Source: Quillaja saponaria
Lineage: Eukaryota > Streptophyta > Magnoliopsida > Fabales > Quillajaceae
Assembly (NCBI GenBank): GCA_029379385.1
Contig: CM055606.1
Span: 1,240,001-1,304,000 of the forward strand
DNA: 64,000 nt
Reading direction: 5' to 3'
The notes under the pieces were generated by a model, which was not told where the DNA came from, searched no databases, and saw only the letters and a program-made list of their open reading frames with translations. This document shows, piece after piece, positions 38,775-51,370 of the stretch (the first letter of the stretch is position 1; each line of letters opens with the position of its first letter). A program made the position numbers and the translations under genes.

Positions 38775-41700
38775 TCAAGAAGTAAAAGCAAAAAGCCTAT
38801 CTGCAATTTTTGTCCTGCATATTGGACATTCAGAACAAGCAAGGGAACAAGATTTACACACTGCAAATACATCGAAGGTTGTTAGAAATAGAGATGTTAA
38901 ATAGGATAAAGAAAAAAATAATTATGCAAGGAAGCCAAGAAAGACTTACAACAAAAGTGCCGGCAAGGTAGGAGGATTGCTGCAGTCGGCAATTCAAAAC
39001 ATACTTTACATACATGGGAGTATGCATCTCCGTTTCCTGTGTACTTTAGTTCTTTTTCCTTCATTTCTTGCATGCGTGCCTGAAAGCGGAAACCAATTAA
39101 AACACCCAAAAAAACCACAAGGTTTATGAAATTATATGCATCTGGATTCTAAACCAAATTATTGCTTTCTCTAACCTAGTGGCCAACAATTTGAACATGA
39201 AGTCCACTGATGAAATAATTAATAAATCTCAACAATGAAAAGGAATATGGTATATTTTCACACTGCCAAATATATTTTTTTTCTTTTCTGTTTTCCGGTC
39301 CCTTTCTCCTCTGCTTAGAACCAATAAACAAATGAAAACATTTGCCCTACTGCATTACATTTTACTTAGGACATAACTTACTGAAAGAGAATCCAATAAT
39401 TTCAAAGATATTTTCTAAAGAAAATGACATGCAGATTAAAGCTGACAGTAATACCTTCAGGCGAACAACCAGCGGTTCTTCCTTAGGGATTTCATCTTCT
39501 TGTTTCACAACATCCAAAACTTGTTCTTTGGGGACAATATTAGTTTCACTGTCAGTGATTAATGGATTGTTATTAAGTCCTGCCCCATCAGCGTGTCTTT
39601 GCTCGGTATTTGACTCTACTATACCTCCCCCATCTTTCTTTAACTTGGCAACAAGGACCCACATGCTTGCTAAATCATTTTCCAGAGCTTCTTCTCTTTT
39701 CTTTGCCTCTTCAACCTTTTTCCTGTAATCCTCTTCCACAAATTCCTTCTCAGCTAAGGCAGCTTCAAGAGTTTCCTCTCTTTGCTTCCTAGCCTGTAGT
39801 TCCATCTTTAAATCGTCTACATCAAGACTCCATGACTCAAAGTCATCTAGGCCAGCTCCAGAATAATCATTAGCACGGTTAGAGATCCTCCCTTTCCTCC
39901 CCGGTCTCATGTCACTTTGCTTGCGGTTAACACCATTGACAGTTTGCATAACAGAATTTCTAGCGCTGGCCAGCTCTCGAGCAGCCAGCAGTTCTTTATC
40001 TAATTTTGCATTATGTAATGAAAGCTTTGTAACTTCAGCTGCCAAATTCTTCAGTTCAACAGCAGCAGCAGATGCCAGCTCTTTCGCATAAGAAGCTTCT
40101 TCAGATAATTTCTGATTCTGCACACGTAACCCACTGTTCTCTTCTGACTGTTGAACATGTTCCAGCTTTAGCTTCTCATTCTCAATCTCCTGTCCAAACA
40201 GAAGAACTATCAATAAGCTATGAAGTGCAAGAAATTTCCATCATGCAAATGGAAGACTGAAAGAACAACATCCTTGATATAGCATATCCATCCAGTAATT
40301 TTATATAGAATCCTAAAGAACCGGATCATACTGGCTAATTCCAGCAAGGATACATTAAAAACAAGGGAGGGATAGGTGAATACATGCGCATTCCTAAAAG
40401 CCATGAGTTCCAAGTAATCACCTGAGACTGAATTTTCTTTTTTAACCCATTGACATTTTTTTCAGATACACATTCTTCAGCCAACAATGATGATTTAGCA
40501 CCAGCAACTATAGCCAGTTGCCGCTCTAGGAGGTTCACTTTGTCTTGCAGCTCTATGTTCTCTGAACACTGCAACAGAAATAAACACAGGGTTACTTCAA
40601 TAGAGACAAACATTAATGTCTACCCACTTAAATGAAGTAGGCCAAAAACAAGAAGTGGAAAATTAAATTCATACTTTATTCTGCAGCTGTTCCTGAAGTA
40701 TACGATTGTCCGCTGATTTTATCTGCAGCACAATGTCAAAATTTTAATAACTGAATCATAAATATAAATTGGCAAGAAATTTCTCTAATATAGCTAAGGA
40801 AATACTCACCTCCAGCTCAAATCCCTTTTCATTACACTGGGTCATTAATCTCATGACTTTCTGTTGCAGACACCCAAGGAAACAAAAGCACATAAATAAT
40901 TCAGCTTTATCCAAACACATAAAATTGCAACGTTTACATTTGAAGTGAAATATACTAGAGAACTTTAAAACTGATAATAAGAAAATGGAAGACCCAGAGC
41001 TACCTGGTGCATTTCAACTAACGACGCATTAGCAACTGAAGCCTCACCACCTTCAATAATCCTTTGTTCTAATATTCTCATTTGCCTCCTCTTCTCTTGG
41101 ATCTCACGTTCTAAATTTTGAATCTGTTTTCAGTAAAGCAAAGTATACTCTTTATAAACATTCTTGGAGAAGATGGCCATGCAATTCTATTTATACTGAC
41201 TCCTCATCCAAATAAGAATGCAAACCCTGGGGGATCTACAGAACTGGATTATGCAGTTATGCTACCCAAAAAAAATCTTGAAAAGTCAATTCACATATTA
41301 AGTACAAGATCTAGTAGACGTCACAAACACCAAGAAATATGTGTGCGTGCACACAAGTGTGTGCATAAGCTTGCTATATAACAAGCCATGAGGGTAGGGG
41401 ACGGGATCAAACAGGGGACCTGTCCCCAAAGGAGAGGTCAGTGACCACCTGGGCTACAGCTCAAGTGGGCAGATACAATAGAGAAGAACAGGGACGAAAG
41501 ACTCAGAAGATACCATAAAAATCGTACTTCTAATTAATTTAAATGGCTAGGACAAGGATTCTTAAACATCTTGATAGCAATTTTTTACTTCTACGCAAAT
41601 GCAATGGATGCAGTTTGGGTGATAGGCCAAGTAGAAGAGAGAGATACCTGAACTTTGGATCTATCAGGATCATTTACAGACTGCTCCACCAATCGCTTCA

Positions 41701-44700
41701 GGGTGCTGGTGCTGAATGCAATCTCTCCAGCAAGCATCTTAACTTGCTCAACAAGAAGGTCCATTTGATCAGACATTGTCATCCCTCCCTAAAATCCAAT
41801 AAGCAGTCTGGTTAACATGAGAAAGATAACTTTCCAACTAGTACGAAAGGGAAAACATAATATATAAGTACGTTGCCACAGAACCCCACACTGATAGTTA
41901 TATGAGACAGATCAATGGAAATTCACTAAATTAGAAATGAGCAAAAAACTTTACAATACTGATGGTGAATAGTGTCCGGCAACTGCAATGGGAAGAAACA
42001 AGAAAAAAAAACAGAGAAGTGGCAAAATATAAGTCACACTACTGCCATTTTCAGTCGTCTGGTAATGCCTTAATGCAGCCTCGCCACCAAGAGCAAAGGA
42101 TAACGTCTCTTGCAGAGTCTTAGAAAATGTAATTCTTGCTCACTCAGCTTTAACATACTGTTAAAAGGAATATCTGATCTGGGCTTAACTTGAAGTAAGC
42201 CAAACTAAGAAAGGAAGAGACCGGAAGAAAAATAAAAGACCTAGTGTGAATCTAATCTATGTAGACTTTTGAGAGAACATTATTGGCCGTCCCACTAGAA
42301 ATATTAACCAAACAGTATAACCAAGGCAAATATGATGATTGCCATGATAAAGTAGTAACTTCAATAGGAGTAAAGTCAAAAGTCAAAACATAAGAATTTT
42401 GAGGTCTTCAGCAAGCTGGGCTTTGTGAACCCAACATAGGATCTCACAAGACAAACTACTTGACAATATTATCCTCATAGTTAAAATAAATCTAGAAAAA
42501 ACAAGACACTATATGCCAAGTTGATAATGAAACAGTAGATATAATGGAAATATAACGTGCCATTGGCAGCTTTGTTCCACTTATCAGTTCACCAGCTTGA
42601 GTTGATTCAGTAACAGTACTGCTTGTTGGGGAGAGTTCTTCATTCCATCTGCTGTTAGATCTTCTATGTTTAAGATCATGAGATGAATCTGAAGGCACAG
42701 CTGAGAGAAAAGACGGAGAATCCTTCTGGTCCTCAGTTTCAGTCAGCAGAGAACCCTCCCGCAGGACATCCAATTTCTGAAAAAAAGTAAAAATTGAAAA
42801 GATATAACCATCAAATATTGTTTTTCCAAATTGAAAGGAGGGGAGGGAGAGAAATAACCAACAAATATTGTCTTTCCAAACATGGAAAGGAGGGAAGGAA
42901 ACTAAAAGAGGTTGCACATAGAATAATATATAATCTTATTCCGACAAAGAAGGAGAATCGAAGAAAAGAAGAAAGAAAAAGAATTAAGGCTACACAAATA
43001 ACAGGAAGATTAAAACTTAACAAGAAAAAAGAACGAAATCAGAACTTCGCTAACTCAAGCAACCTAATACCTGACCAAAGTAAAAATGCATATTGCCAAT
43101 GGTTATAATTCCGAGCACAAAAGATTATTCAGTCTGTTTAAATGTGAAATGCAAATCATATTCACATATTCTGAAGCTCAAATTACTCCACATACTCAGA
43201 AATCAAAATAAAAATCCTATTACATGCTTAGCATTAAGCACACATTTGTACTTTATACTGTTAAACTCAAATAGGAGCTCACCTCATCCTCACCAACAGA
43301 GTGACTTCGCTGGTGGCTTGGAATATCACTTAAACATCCAGGAATGCTACTCTTTGTAGAAACTAGTATGAGCTTGGTTAACCTCTGGATCCTACTCATA
43401 AGAGCAACCTTGGCTTCCTCTTCTTCCTCTAACCTTGACTGCATCTTTACTTGACCTTCTTCTAACTGCCACAATAAAGCAACATATGATGATAAGTAAA
43501 TCAGATTATAGAAACAACATATGATGATAGGTAAATCAGATTATAGAATCCCATTATGCCTGTGTCGATATAAAAATTGATTTACAATTCAGAAGAAACC
43601 CCCAACCTTCTGCTTTAAGCTCAAGATCTCCTCGTGATTGACACCAACAATTATCCCCTTCCTTAGCTGATCAAGTTCTAGTTTGAGGGTTGAAATCTCT
43701 CTTTGATACTTCTTAATCAAAGACTTCTCGTCAATAATCTGTAAATTATTATTTTAGAAAGTGCATCAATGAAATTCAGTTACTTGTTATTGTGCAAGAA
43801 AACTAATTTTGGCAAACCTTATTACGTGAGGCAAAGATTTCAACCCGCTTTGCTCTGCTTGCGAACTTCAATGTATTATGAGTCTCCTCCATATTACTAG
43901 ATGCTGGAGTAACTGTGCATATAAGCTGGAAAATTTCATGTTACAGAAGGTCAGTTTTAGCATTCATGTAGTCAGTTTATATAAGAACATTTTAAGATTT
44001 AAGAAGCTCTGTTTTTTTTTTTTTTTACACAAGGGTTGAGGAGAAGAATAAGTTGTAACCAAGTGAGAGTAATAAAGCAGTGCAAAGTTATAGAGAACAT
44101 AACAGATAACACCATAAAACTAAACCATGTTTTCACAACTGATTGAATCTTGATTTTTGCACATCAATCTCACCGAAACATGTCCATGCCCACTGAGTGA
44201 AGATTGAAGGAGGCGAGTAAGCTTTGAATCTCGATACGGAACATGTGATGCCTTTCCCTCACTCAGCTTTCCAATAACCTTCACAATGAAACCACACAAA
44301 CTAGATATTAATTTGAAATTGAAATATAATATATATATATGTATTTATACATGTGTACACATACACATTAAAATATGAATCAAATGACAACAGAAAATAT
44401 ATAAACTTTCCCGGAAGGAAACACAAAAAAGTGAAATGTTCTATTAAAACTTGATAATAAAAAAAGCCAGAAATAATTCTTTTGCCAAAAAACACATGAT
44501 CATATTCCATCAGGTTGCTTCCTTAATATAAGCCACCAACTGCATTATTTCTGGACAGTTTCAAGGACAGGCATGTAAGATTGGCTCCTTATATTTTTTG
44601 GGAAGATGGAGAATACAAACTAAGTATCTCACAAGAACTTCATCTGTATCAAATAAGGTACACGATATAAGGCACCTACAGTTCCAAGAGTCAGGAGACT

Positions 44701-47700
44701 TTTGTTTATATAAGATCCTTCCTTTCGCCTCAGTCCAGTTGTCTCTGTTTTTGAGCTCTCAGATCCAGCTAGATCTATCAAGTTCTTAAGAATGAAAAAA
44801 AAAAAGGAATGAGACAAGTATCTAAGTAACACAAATACCCTAACTTCAGAAAATGGCTTATTTTCATAAATCTACATACAAGCTGAGAGAAAATCACTCC
44901 ATCATAATCATCACCATGAGCGCTACTTTCAATCATCTGCAAAAGCATTAGTGGGTCATTAACAAGAAAGAACAGAAGTTTAGAACCTCTAATGTCTAAT
45001 ATAGAAAACAAAAGCACTTTAATAGTGTCCAATTTAGGGCCTCTTCGGCTCTGTTTCAAAACTTTCTCTTAGTACTAGAGTTCGGGATCAGAGAACCTTG
45101 CAGAACAGAGTTGTTTCCAATAGTTTATCTCACTGCATTAAATATTGAAAACGTCATTTTGATGATTTCAGAATTAGAGTTGTTCATTGAAATTTCCGCA
45201 AAAGGATTGCATTAAGAACTTGATTTTGGTGGAGTGTATTCAGACTATTTCTAATTTTCTATAATTCTGAGGAAAATTGGTCTGTGCAAGCAGATGTTAT
45301 TTAAAATAATATCACGAATGCTTACCAGAGTAAAAATGGTGTGACTTCGGCTGCTAAACAGGTTAAAATTATTTGATCCAATGTGACGATGCTCTGCCAT
45401 TAGACACATCATTAATGAGTTCAGTTACATTTTCTTCCTACAAATTAATCATTCATATGCTAAACGATATAAAGTATGGAAAATATTTACAATCACTATC
45501 ACTGTAAATACCTTCTCCAGCAGCAATAAAAGAAAGTGCATGCCCAGGAGACAAGACAACTTCTTCCTTTATACCCTCAACATAAGTTCCCTGAAAGCAC
45601 AAGTCAGCACTAATAATCAAAATTTAAAAGATAATAATAATAAAGGGATTGAAAAAGGAAATGTCTTGAGGTAGAAATCGACAAAAAGCACATAGGATGT
45701 CTCTGGCAGCAAATTTATTATCTATTTGTCTTTATATTGAAATTTTAAGACAGCATAAAAGTTGATTTTTTATTTGCTCATAAAAGAAGATCATAAATTA
45801 GGAAACATTTAAGAATTGAATGCTATTCAAATTTCAAAGGGTATTGCATCTGATACTAAATTGGATGAGTTAAAAATTTTGGGGGATGAGGGAACCAAAT
45901 GCTACAAATATTAACCAACAAAACTACAAATATACTTGGTTGGCACACATATTTGTATTAACTAATAAAAGAGACAGATTGAGAGGAGAGCAATAATGCA
46001 TGTATAAAAAAAATAAATAAATAAAAAAATCAGACCATGAGTGAAATTAAACGAAGACTTCAAAAAAAGGGTTGAGTGAGGAACCTGTGTGTCTTCTCTG
46101 ACACGCAAGTTTTGACCAGTTGGATCAAGCAAGTCATTTATCACCTGATTCCAGGAGGACGAAAGTAAGTCACATGCTATAAATGTAGAAATTAAATCCT
46201 AATTGTTATAAAGTTGATGCTTGATCCTACAGTTCAAATATGACAAATGTGACAAATGTTTCTGTGGAAAGGAGTCAAAGGACATCTTGACAGACATATT
46301 GAACGGGTTAGAGGAAGTTCAATATCTAGTTCAGGTATCAAACTGAAAGATTAATCTATAAGTGCGACTGACCTCATTGTAGATTTCAAGATATGACACG
46401 CGGAGTAAGAACTCTCTTCCTGGAGTCTGCCATGAAAATGCAATTGAAGTCAGTGCAATATGAATATCAACTAAGAATGGAGAAAGACATCATAATCTTG
46501 CGACTATGCAGCAGTGCCAGCCTTTCAGTAAACACCAGCATGAAGCACAAAAGTACCTATAACTTCACACATGACAACTAAATGTGCACAAAGGAGAGTA
46601 TAACTATTGCAACTATGAAAGAGAAAGTGAGTGTTTATGAATAACTATCAGGAATAAATCTTGAGGCTGACAATGTAGAACTTCCAATATAATTTTAAAT
46701 GCATAGGATAATGATGTGCGTATATATTCATGTAAAATGCCAGGAAAAATAAGAGCTCCTACAAAAATAGGTGAAGAAAATTAACCTAAATTTACTAAGC
46801 TCGAAAGAACACTTACATCTTGTATAATGCTGAAAACGTCCTTTATAGCCAATGGTATAATACCTGGAGAATTTAGGTCTCCCTGTCGTATATCATTGAG
46901 AATTAATATCACAATATGTTTAAAAAGATATCACACATACGTCACATAGGAACTAATGGTTGAGGGCTTTCGATCAGTTCATATGCAACTAGTGCTTTAA
47001 ATGAGAAGCAAAGTTCAAAAATTAAAGCACAAAGATGCATTCAAATTTAATATGGCATACATTGTGCTGAAGTCAACAAAACATCTTTAAATTATTAAAA
47101 TGGAACTCTGAACTCAATAGAGAGGTAACCCGCATGATCAAATGGTTTCTATAAGACAATAGCAAACATTCGTGCTATCAAAAGATAAATTTGTAGTGGA
47201 ATAATGATAAGAGCAAAATAAAAGGCCTACAATTTTTAGGGTGGACCTCCAAGGAAAACTATAGAAAGGAATACACTATTTTAAATAATGGAACTTACAT
47301 GCATAGTATGTGTCTTTCCACTGCTTGTAACACCATAAGCAAACACAGTTCCTGCATTGTCAAAGAACAAAGTCTACAGTAAGTTATCATTTAAGTAGAA
47401 CTAAACTAAAAGAAAACAAATAAGAATCTTCATTTTGTGAATATAATTTAAAAAAGAATACTTCAATTTAATGAGTTTAATTTACTTTCCAAGTAGAGAT
47501 TTCAGAAGGATTCAACAGTTATGTTTAATAAAACCAATTAAATGTCATGTTAACCAGGCTCACTGTGCTACCATATCGACATCCATACTCTTATTTGGTC
47601 TTATTCGGTCCATAGGTTTATTTCCATACCATTTACACCGTCCATCGCAGCCTTGACAACCGGTTTCGCTGCTACTTCGTACACCTCTGGCGTAGTTGTA

Positions 47701-48473
47701 TGTTGTCCAAAAACCCTATCTGCCACAATTAAGCATTCCCAAGTTCCAAATAAAAATCCATAGTTTCCGCATTAAATGCAAATTAGTTGTCAATACAAAT
47801 TCTAAAATTGTACTTCTGGTTCACCATACAGAAATGGCTTAGAAATTCAAAACCCAAAGACTAGATAGAAGCTTGAAGATGGAGACAATACCAAATGCAT
47901 AAGCTGAAGCTGGATTATACTCATTCCTCACAGTTTTATCACCGTCAGCATACCACGCAATTTCATCACCTCTCTGATACTCCCTCTCACTACAACCAAA
48001 GACCCATCAATCTAACAGGTCAATCACATTTACCCAAAAAAAGATAAAAATACAATGCCCCATAAAACGATTGAATTTCCCGCATTCCACATCCTATGGA
48101 TCTGAATTCATAACCTCAGATCTAGGTATTACCTCAATGGCCTAAATCGAATCGTCACCGAAATGCTGTCTCCAGACCTAGTTGAATCCAAAGGCTCAGC
48201 AATCAGCTCTTCCGACCCAAACGCAACCGGAGAACGACCACTATAACCCCGTGACCCACCGTAAATTGAATCACTACGGCTGCGACTGGGTGTCATCGAT
48301 CGGCCACTGAATCCCCCACCCGAGTTGACATAAGACGATGCAGTTGAAGAGCACGAGCGAGGTATTAGTCGTCCATTCATAAAAGAAGAAGATGAAGAAG
48401 TAGACGAGTACGGAGTCGAGGGTTTCCGGTATGAAAACGGTGAACTGCTCCGTGCTCGTGAAGACGAGGCCAT
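38775..48473 (-). CDS. KIN7D: Kinesin-7 family motor with C-terminal RING finger (KIN-7D/KIN-7M type)
   Basis: A plus-end microtubule motor of the plant KIN-7 group; Arabidopsis KIN-7D (MKRP2) is reported as organelle-targeted. I traced 24 exons: 48473-48133, 47989-47892, 47719-47630, 47351-47299, 46882-46817, 46426-46373, 46144-46085, 45590-45512, 45393-45326, 44936-44880, 44784-44680, 44278-44174, 43925-43818, 43738-43607, 43465-43283, 42776-42561, 41788-41648, 41123-41004, 40860-40810, 40722-40675, 40568-40422, 40189-39455, 39079-38950 and 38860-38775. They total 3,273 bp, giving 1,090 residues with no frameshift or stop. The N-terminus (1-100) is Ser/Arg-rich and acid-poor, compatible with a transit peptide. 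Motor motifs are P-loop GVTSSGKT (183-190), switch I SSRSH (294-298) and switch II DLAGSE (326-331). Coiled coil follows. The C-terminal RING (C3HC4) uses C1043, C1046, C1058, H1060, C1064, C1067, C1074 and C1077. Intron 16 appears to use a GC donor. The D versus M paralogue choice rests on synteny. Confidence 0.95.
41345..41468 (-). mobile_element. tRNA-derived SINE in a kinesin intron
   Basis: On the minus strand an A box, TAGCCCAGGTGG (41456-41445), and a B box, GTTTGATCCCG (41412-41402), are spaced about 33 bp apart, as in RNA polymerase III promoters of SINEs. The sequence between them does not fold as a tRNA with a usable anticodon arm. A short body follows toward 41345, ending in GT/CA-rich sequence. 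The 5' and 3' ends are approximate and I did not find a target-site duplication. It lies in the intron between exons 41788-41648 and 41123-41004. Confidence 0.65.
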
Positions 48474-48947
48474 TGAGTTTACTCACTGAGTCAAGCTCGG
48501 TGACTCAGCTAAAACCAACAAATTATAGAATAACAGAAAGAAATGGAGGTTGAAGACGAAGGAAAAGAGAATGTGTCAGAGTGCTCACATGGATACACAA
48601 ACAAAAGCGAAGAATATTTGAATTTGATTTTCTATTTTCTTTTTCTTTTTTTAAATTTGAGCTACTGCTCTGCGAGAGAGTGTGGAAGAAAGAAGATGAA
48701 TAATTTGTGAGGAGAGAGGAAAAGGATTTTATTTTATTTTTTAATTTTCAATTGGATGGATTAGAAGCTTAAATTAATTTTACTGTGTGCTGACGTGGAA
48801 GGTAGGGAAGGGATGTGGTTTAAATTAGTGGAGTTACCCGCGCGAGAAAGGAAAGGCTTTGAAAAATAAAACCTGAGAAATTGAGCGGGAATAACAGCGG
48901 CCGCCGATTCAGAAAAAAGTGAAAAATAAATAATAATTAGAGACAAA
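48474..48947 (-). promoter_or_regulatory. Kinesin 5' UTR and proximal promoter region
   Basis: This is the sequence upstream of the kinesin start codon. It is CT/GA-rich near 48640-48720 (probable 5' UTR on the minus strand). A small GC-rich patch is near 48835-48905, including CGCGCG and GCGGCCGC. No TATA box was identified with confidence. Confidence 0.4.
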
Positions 48948-49690
48948 CCAAATTGGGATTTTCATGTAAATAAAACCAATTTGTGGGATCTATAGATATC
49001 ACAAAAAATTGTCATAACTGTCTAATTAATTAAAAAAAATTATTGAAATTTTTATTCACATTAAAAAAATATAATTATAATTAGAAAAATAAAAAAAAAT
49101 AAAAAATTTGAAGTGTTTAGATTTTCAATTGATATTCATATTGGTTCTGCAATAATATTAGTATGTGTAGCAATGCCTATATTACTTACATTAACTAAAA
49201 GAAAACACCAAAATATCATGAATAGGAATAGCAATGGAATTGGATTGGACTTGATTCGAACAGATTCTTTTTTGATCCAAAGACACATTGGATCATATAT
49301 GATCCAACTAAATTTGATATAAGAATTATTATGGATATATCTGACTTGACTTTTTTTCTTTTTAATAACTTGTCCACACTTTTAAATTTTTATATTAGTC
49401 AAAATATAAGCTAATTGTAGGCCAAATAAAACTAATCCATTTATTTTTAAAATATTATTTTAGTAAACTATCTAAAGTTTAATAGGCAACTGATGGATAT
49501 AAATGTCCTATTTTAGTCAATTTCCTTATATTGACTTGTAACAACTATTTAAGTAAATAATTGATAAATCTTCTAGATAACTATTTAAATAAATAATTAA
49601 TAAAAAAGTGAAGATTCCTATTGAGTTTTAAAAGAAAAAAGAATGAATGATCAGCTGTATTTAAATTTATTAATTTATGTGTTTTTGATT
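48948..49690. repeat. Direct repeat copy A (about 743 bp), uninterrupted
   Basis: It starts CCAAATTGGGATTTTCATG and ends TTTATGTGTTTTTGATT. The same sequence, diverged by scattered substitutions and small indels, recurs exactly 960 bp downstream at 49908. It is non-coding: no open frame is shared between copies. It serves as the empty-site version of the MITE insertion found in copy B. Confidence 0.85.
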
Positions 49691-49907
49691 TTCTTTTATG
49701 GATTTATAAAAATTATTTAAGTACATTTATTAAGTCTTCTAGATTCTTCTTGATATTATTCTAAATTATTTTAGTTTTTCATTTCTTCTATGTCAACTCT
49801 TGATATTATTCTTTTTATTTTATTATATACATTTGTACAATTTATAAAAATACATCAAAGAAAAAAAATGTAGAAAAGCTTAATTAAATTTATAAATTGG
49901 ATAAAAT

Positions 49908-51370
49908 CCAAATTGGGATTTTCATGTAAATAAAACCAATTTGTGGGAACTATTGATATCACAAGAAATTGTCATATTGTCTAATTAATAAAAAGTAAAT
50001 ATTAAAAATTAAAAAAATTAGTTGAAAATTTTACTCCTATTAAAAAAATTAAATTATAATTAGAAAAATCAAAAAATAAAAGAATTTGAAGTGTTTAGAT
50101 TTCAAATTGATATTCATATTGGTTCACAAAGGTAATTGCTATAATATTAGTATGCCTAGCAATGCTTATATTTTTTACATTAACTAAAACAAAACACCAA
50201 AATATCATAATAGCAATGGATCGGATTGGACTCGATTATCTCCTGATCCAAAGACACATCAGATCAAATTTGATCCAACCAAATCCGATCCAAGAATTAT
50301 GATGGATATATCTGACCTACCCCATACCCGTACCTGACCCAACCCTTTTTTTTAATAACTTGTTCACACTTTAAAATTTTTATATTAGTCAAAATGGAAG
50401 CTAATTGTAAGCCAAAATAAATTGTCAAATGCATTTTACCTCCAAGAACTGCCACTCGTTTTGTAATAACCCCATGAACTATTAAATTAAGCACATAACC
50501 TCCTTATCTGATTATCAATTAGCAAATACCCCCACTCATTCAAATTAGTCATTAAATCTAACAAATTAGCTTATTGAAGACTAAATTATCCTCATTATAA
50601 TATTTTTTTTATGTGAAACTAAACTCTTTATATTGATTCAATTTTAGCATATATAAATAATAGTTGAATCTTTCATAATTTTTATTTTCTTGTCATAACA
50701 TTTAAATTGTCAATAGATTTATTAATATTATTTTTCTCACTTATATGAATTATACAAGTTGTTTTAATTTGCGTATTAATGATAATATTTTTATCTTCTT
50801 ATTATTGTATTACAACTATTAAAGAATATACTAAAATTGGATAAATATAAAGATTTTAATTTATAGAAAATGAAAAGATAAAAGAAGAAATAAGAGAAAA
50901 AAAGCGAAAGACATAAAAATATAAATAAAAAAACTTATAATTAGGATGGTTTGGTCTTTTAAAATTTAATTTGTTAGATTTAATGACTAATTTAGATGAG
51001 CGGGGGTTATTTACTAATTATGACTCAAACAATGGGGTATGTGTCTAATTTAATAGTTGATGAGGGTTATTGCAAAATGAGTGGTTGTTCGTGGGGGTAA
51101 AGTACAATTAACCCCAAAATAAACTAATCAATTTATTTTTATAATATTATTTTAGTGAACTATCGAAAGTTCAATACGCAATGATGGATAATAAATATCC
51201 TATTTTTTAGACTTGTAACAACTATTTAAGTAAATAATTGATAAAATTTATAGATAGCTATTGAAGTAAATAATTAATAAAAAATTTAGATTCTTAAAAT
51301 TAAGTTTGAAAAGAAAAAAAAAAAGAATGATCATCTATATTTAAGTTTCTTAATTTATGTGTTTCTGATT
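49908..51370. repeat. Direct repeat copy B, split by a 692-bp MITE insertion
   Basis: The left arm is 49908-50420 and the right arm about 51113-51370; together they match copy A at 48948-49690. The two copies are separated by a 217-bp unrelated spacer. Copy ends lack the TG...CA of LTRs, and no primer-binding site is evident in the spacer, so segmental tandem duplication is favoured over an LTR pair. Confidence 0.8.
50421..51112. mobile_element. Mutator-like MITE inserted into repeat copy B, perfect 9-bp TSD
   Basis: CCAAAATAA occurs immediately before (50412-50420) and after (51113-51121) the element. The unoccupied site is seen in copy A near 49425. The ends form an imperfect inverted repeat: the left has ACTGCCACTCGTTTTGTAAT; the right, reversed, has ACAACCACTCATTTTGCAAT. 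Both are followed by AACCCC/AACCC and by GCACATAACC/GACACATACC. Sequence and layout match the element at 1149-2072, so they are one family. No coding capacity. Confidence 0.85.

Noticed and set aside
39342..39728. 128-codon plus-strand frame in the kinesin gene
   Set aside because: Overlaps the large kinesin coiled-coil exon in antisense; no independent support.
41385..41470. tRNA gene on the minus strand (A and B boxes present)
   Set aside because: No cloverleaf with acceptor and anticodon stems can be formed, and the sequence continues as a SINE body; called a SINE instead.
48948..51370. Paired LTRs of a small retrotransposon
   Set aside because: No TG...CA ends, no primer-binding site or polypurine tract in the 217-bp spacer; a local duplication fits better.
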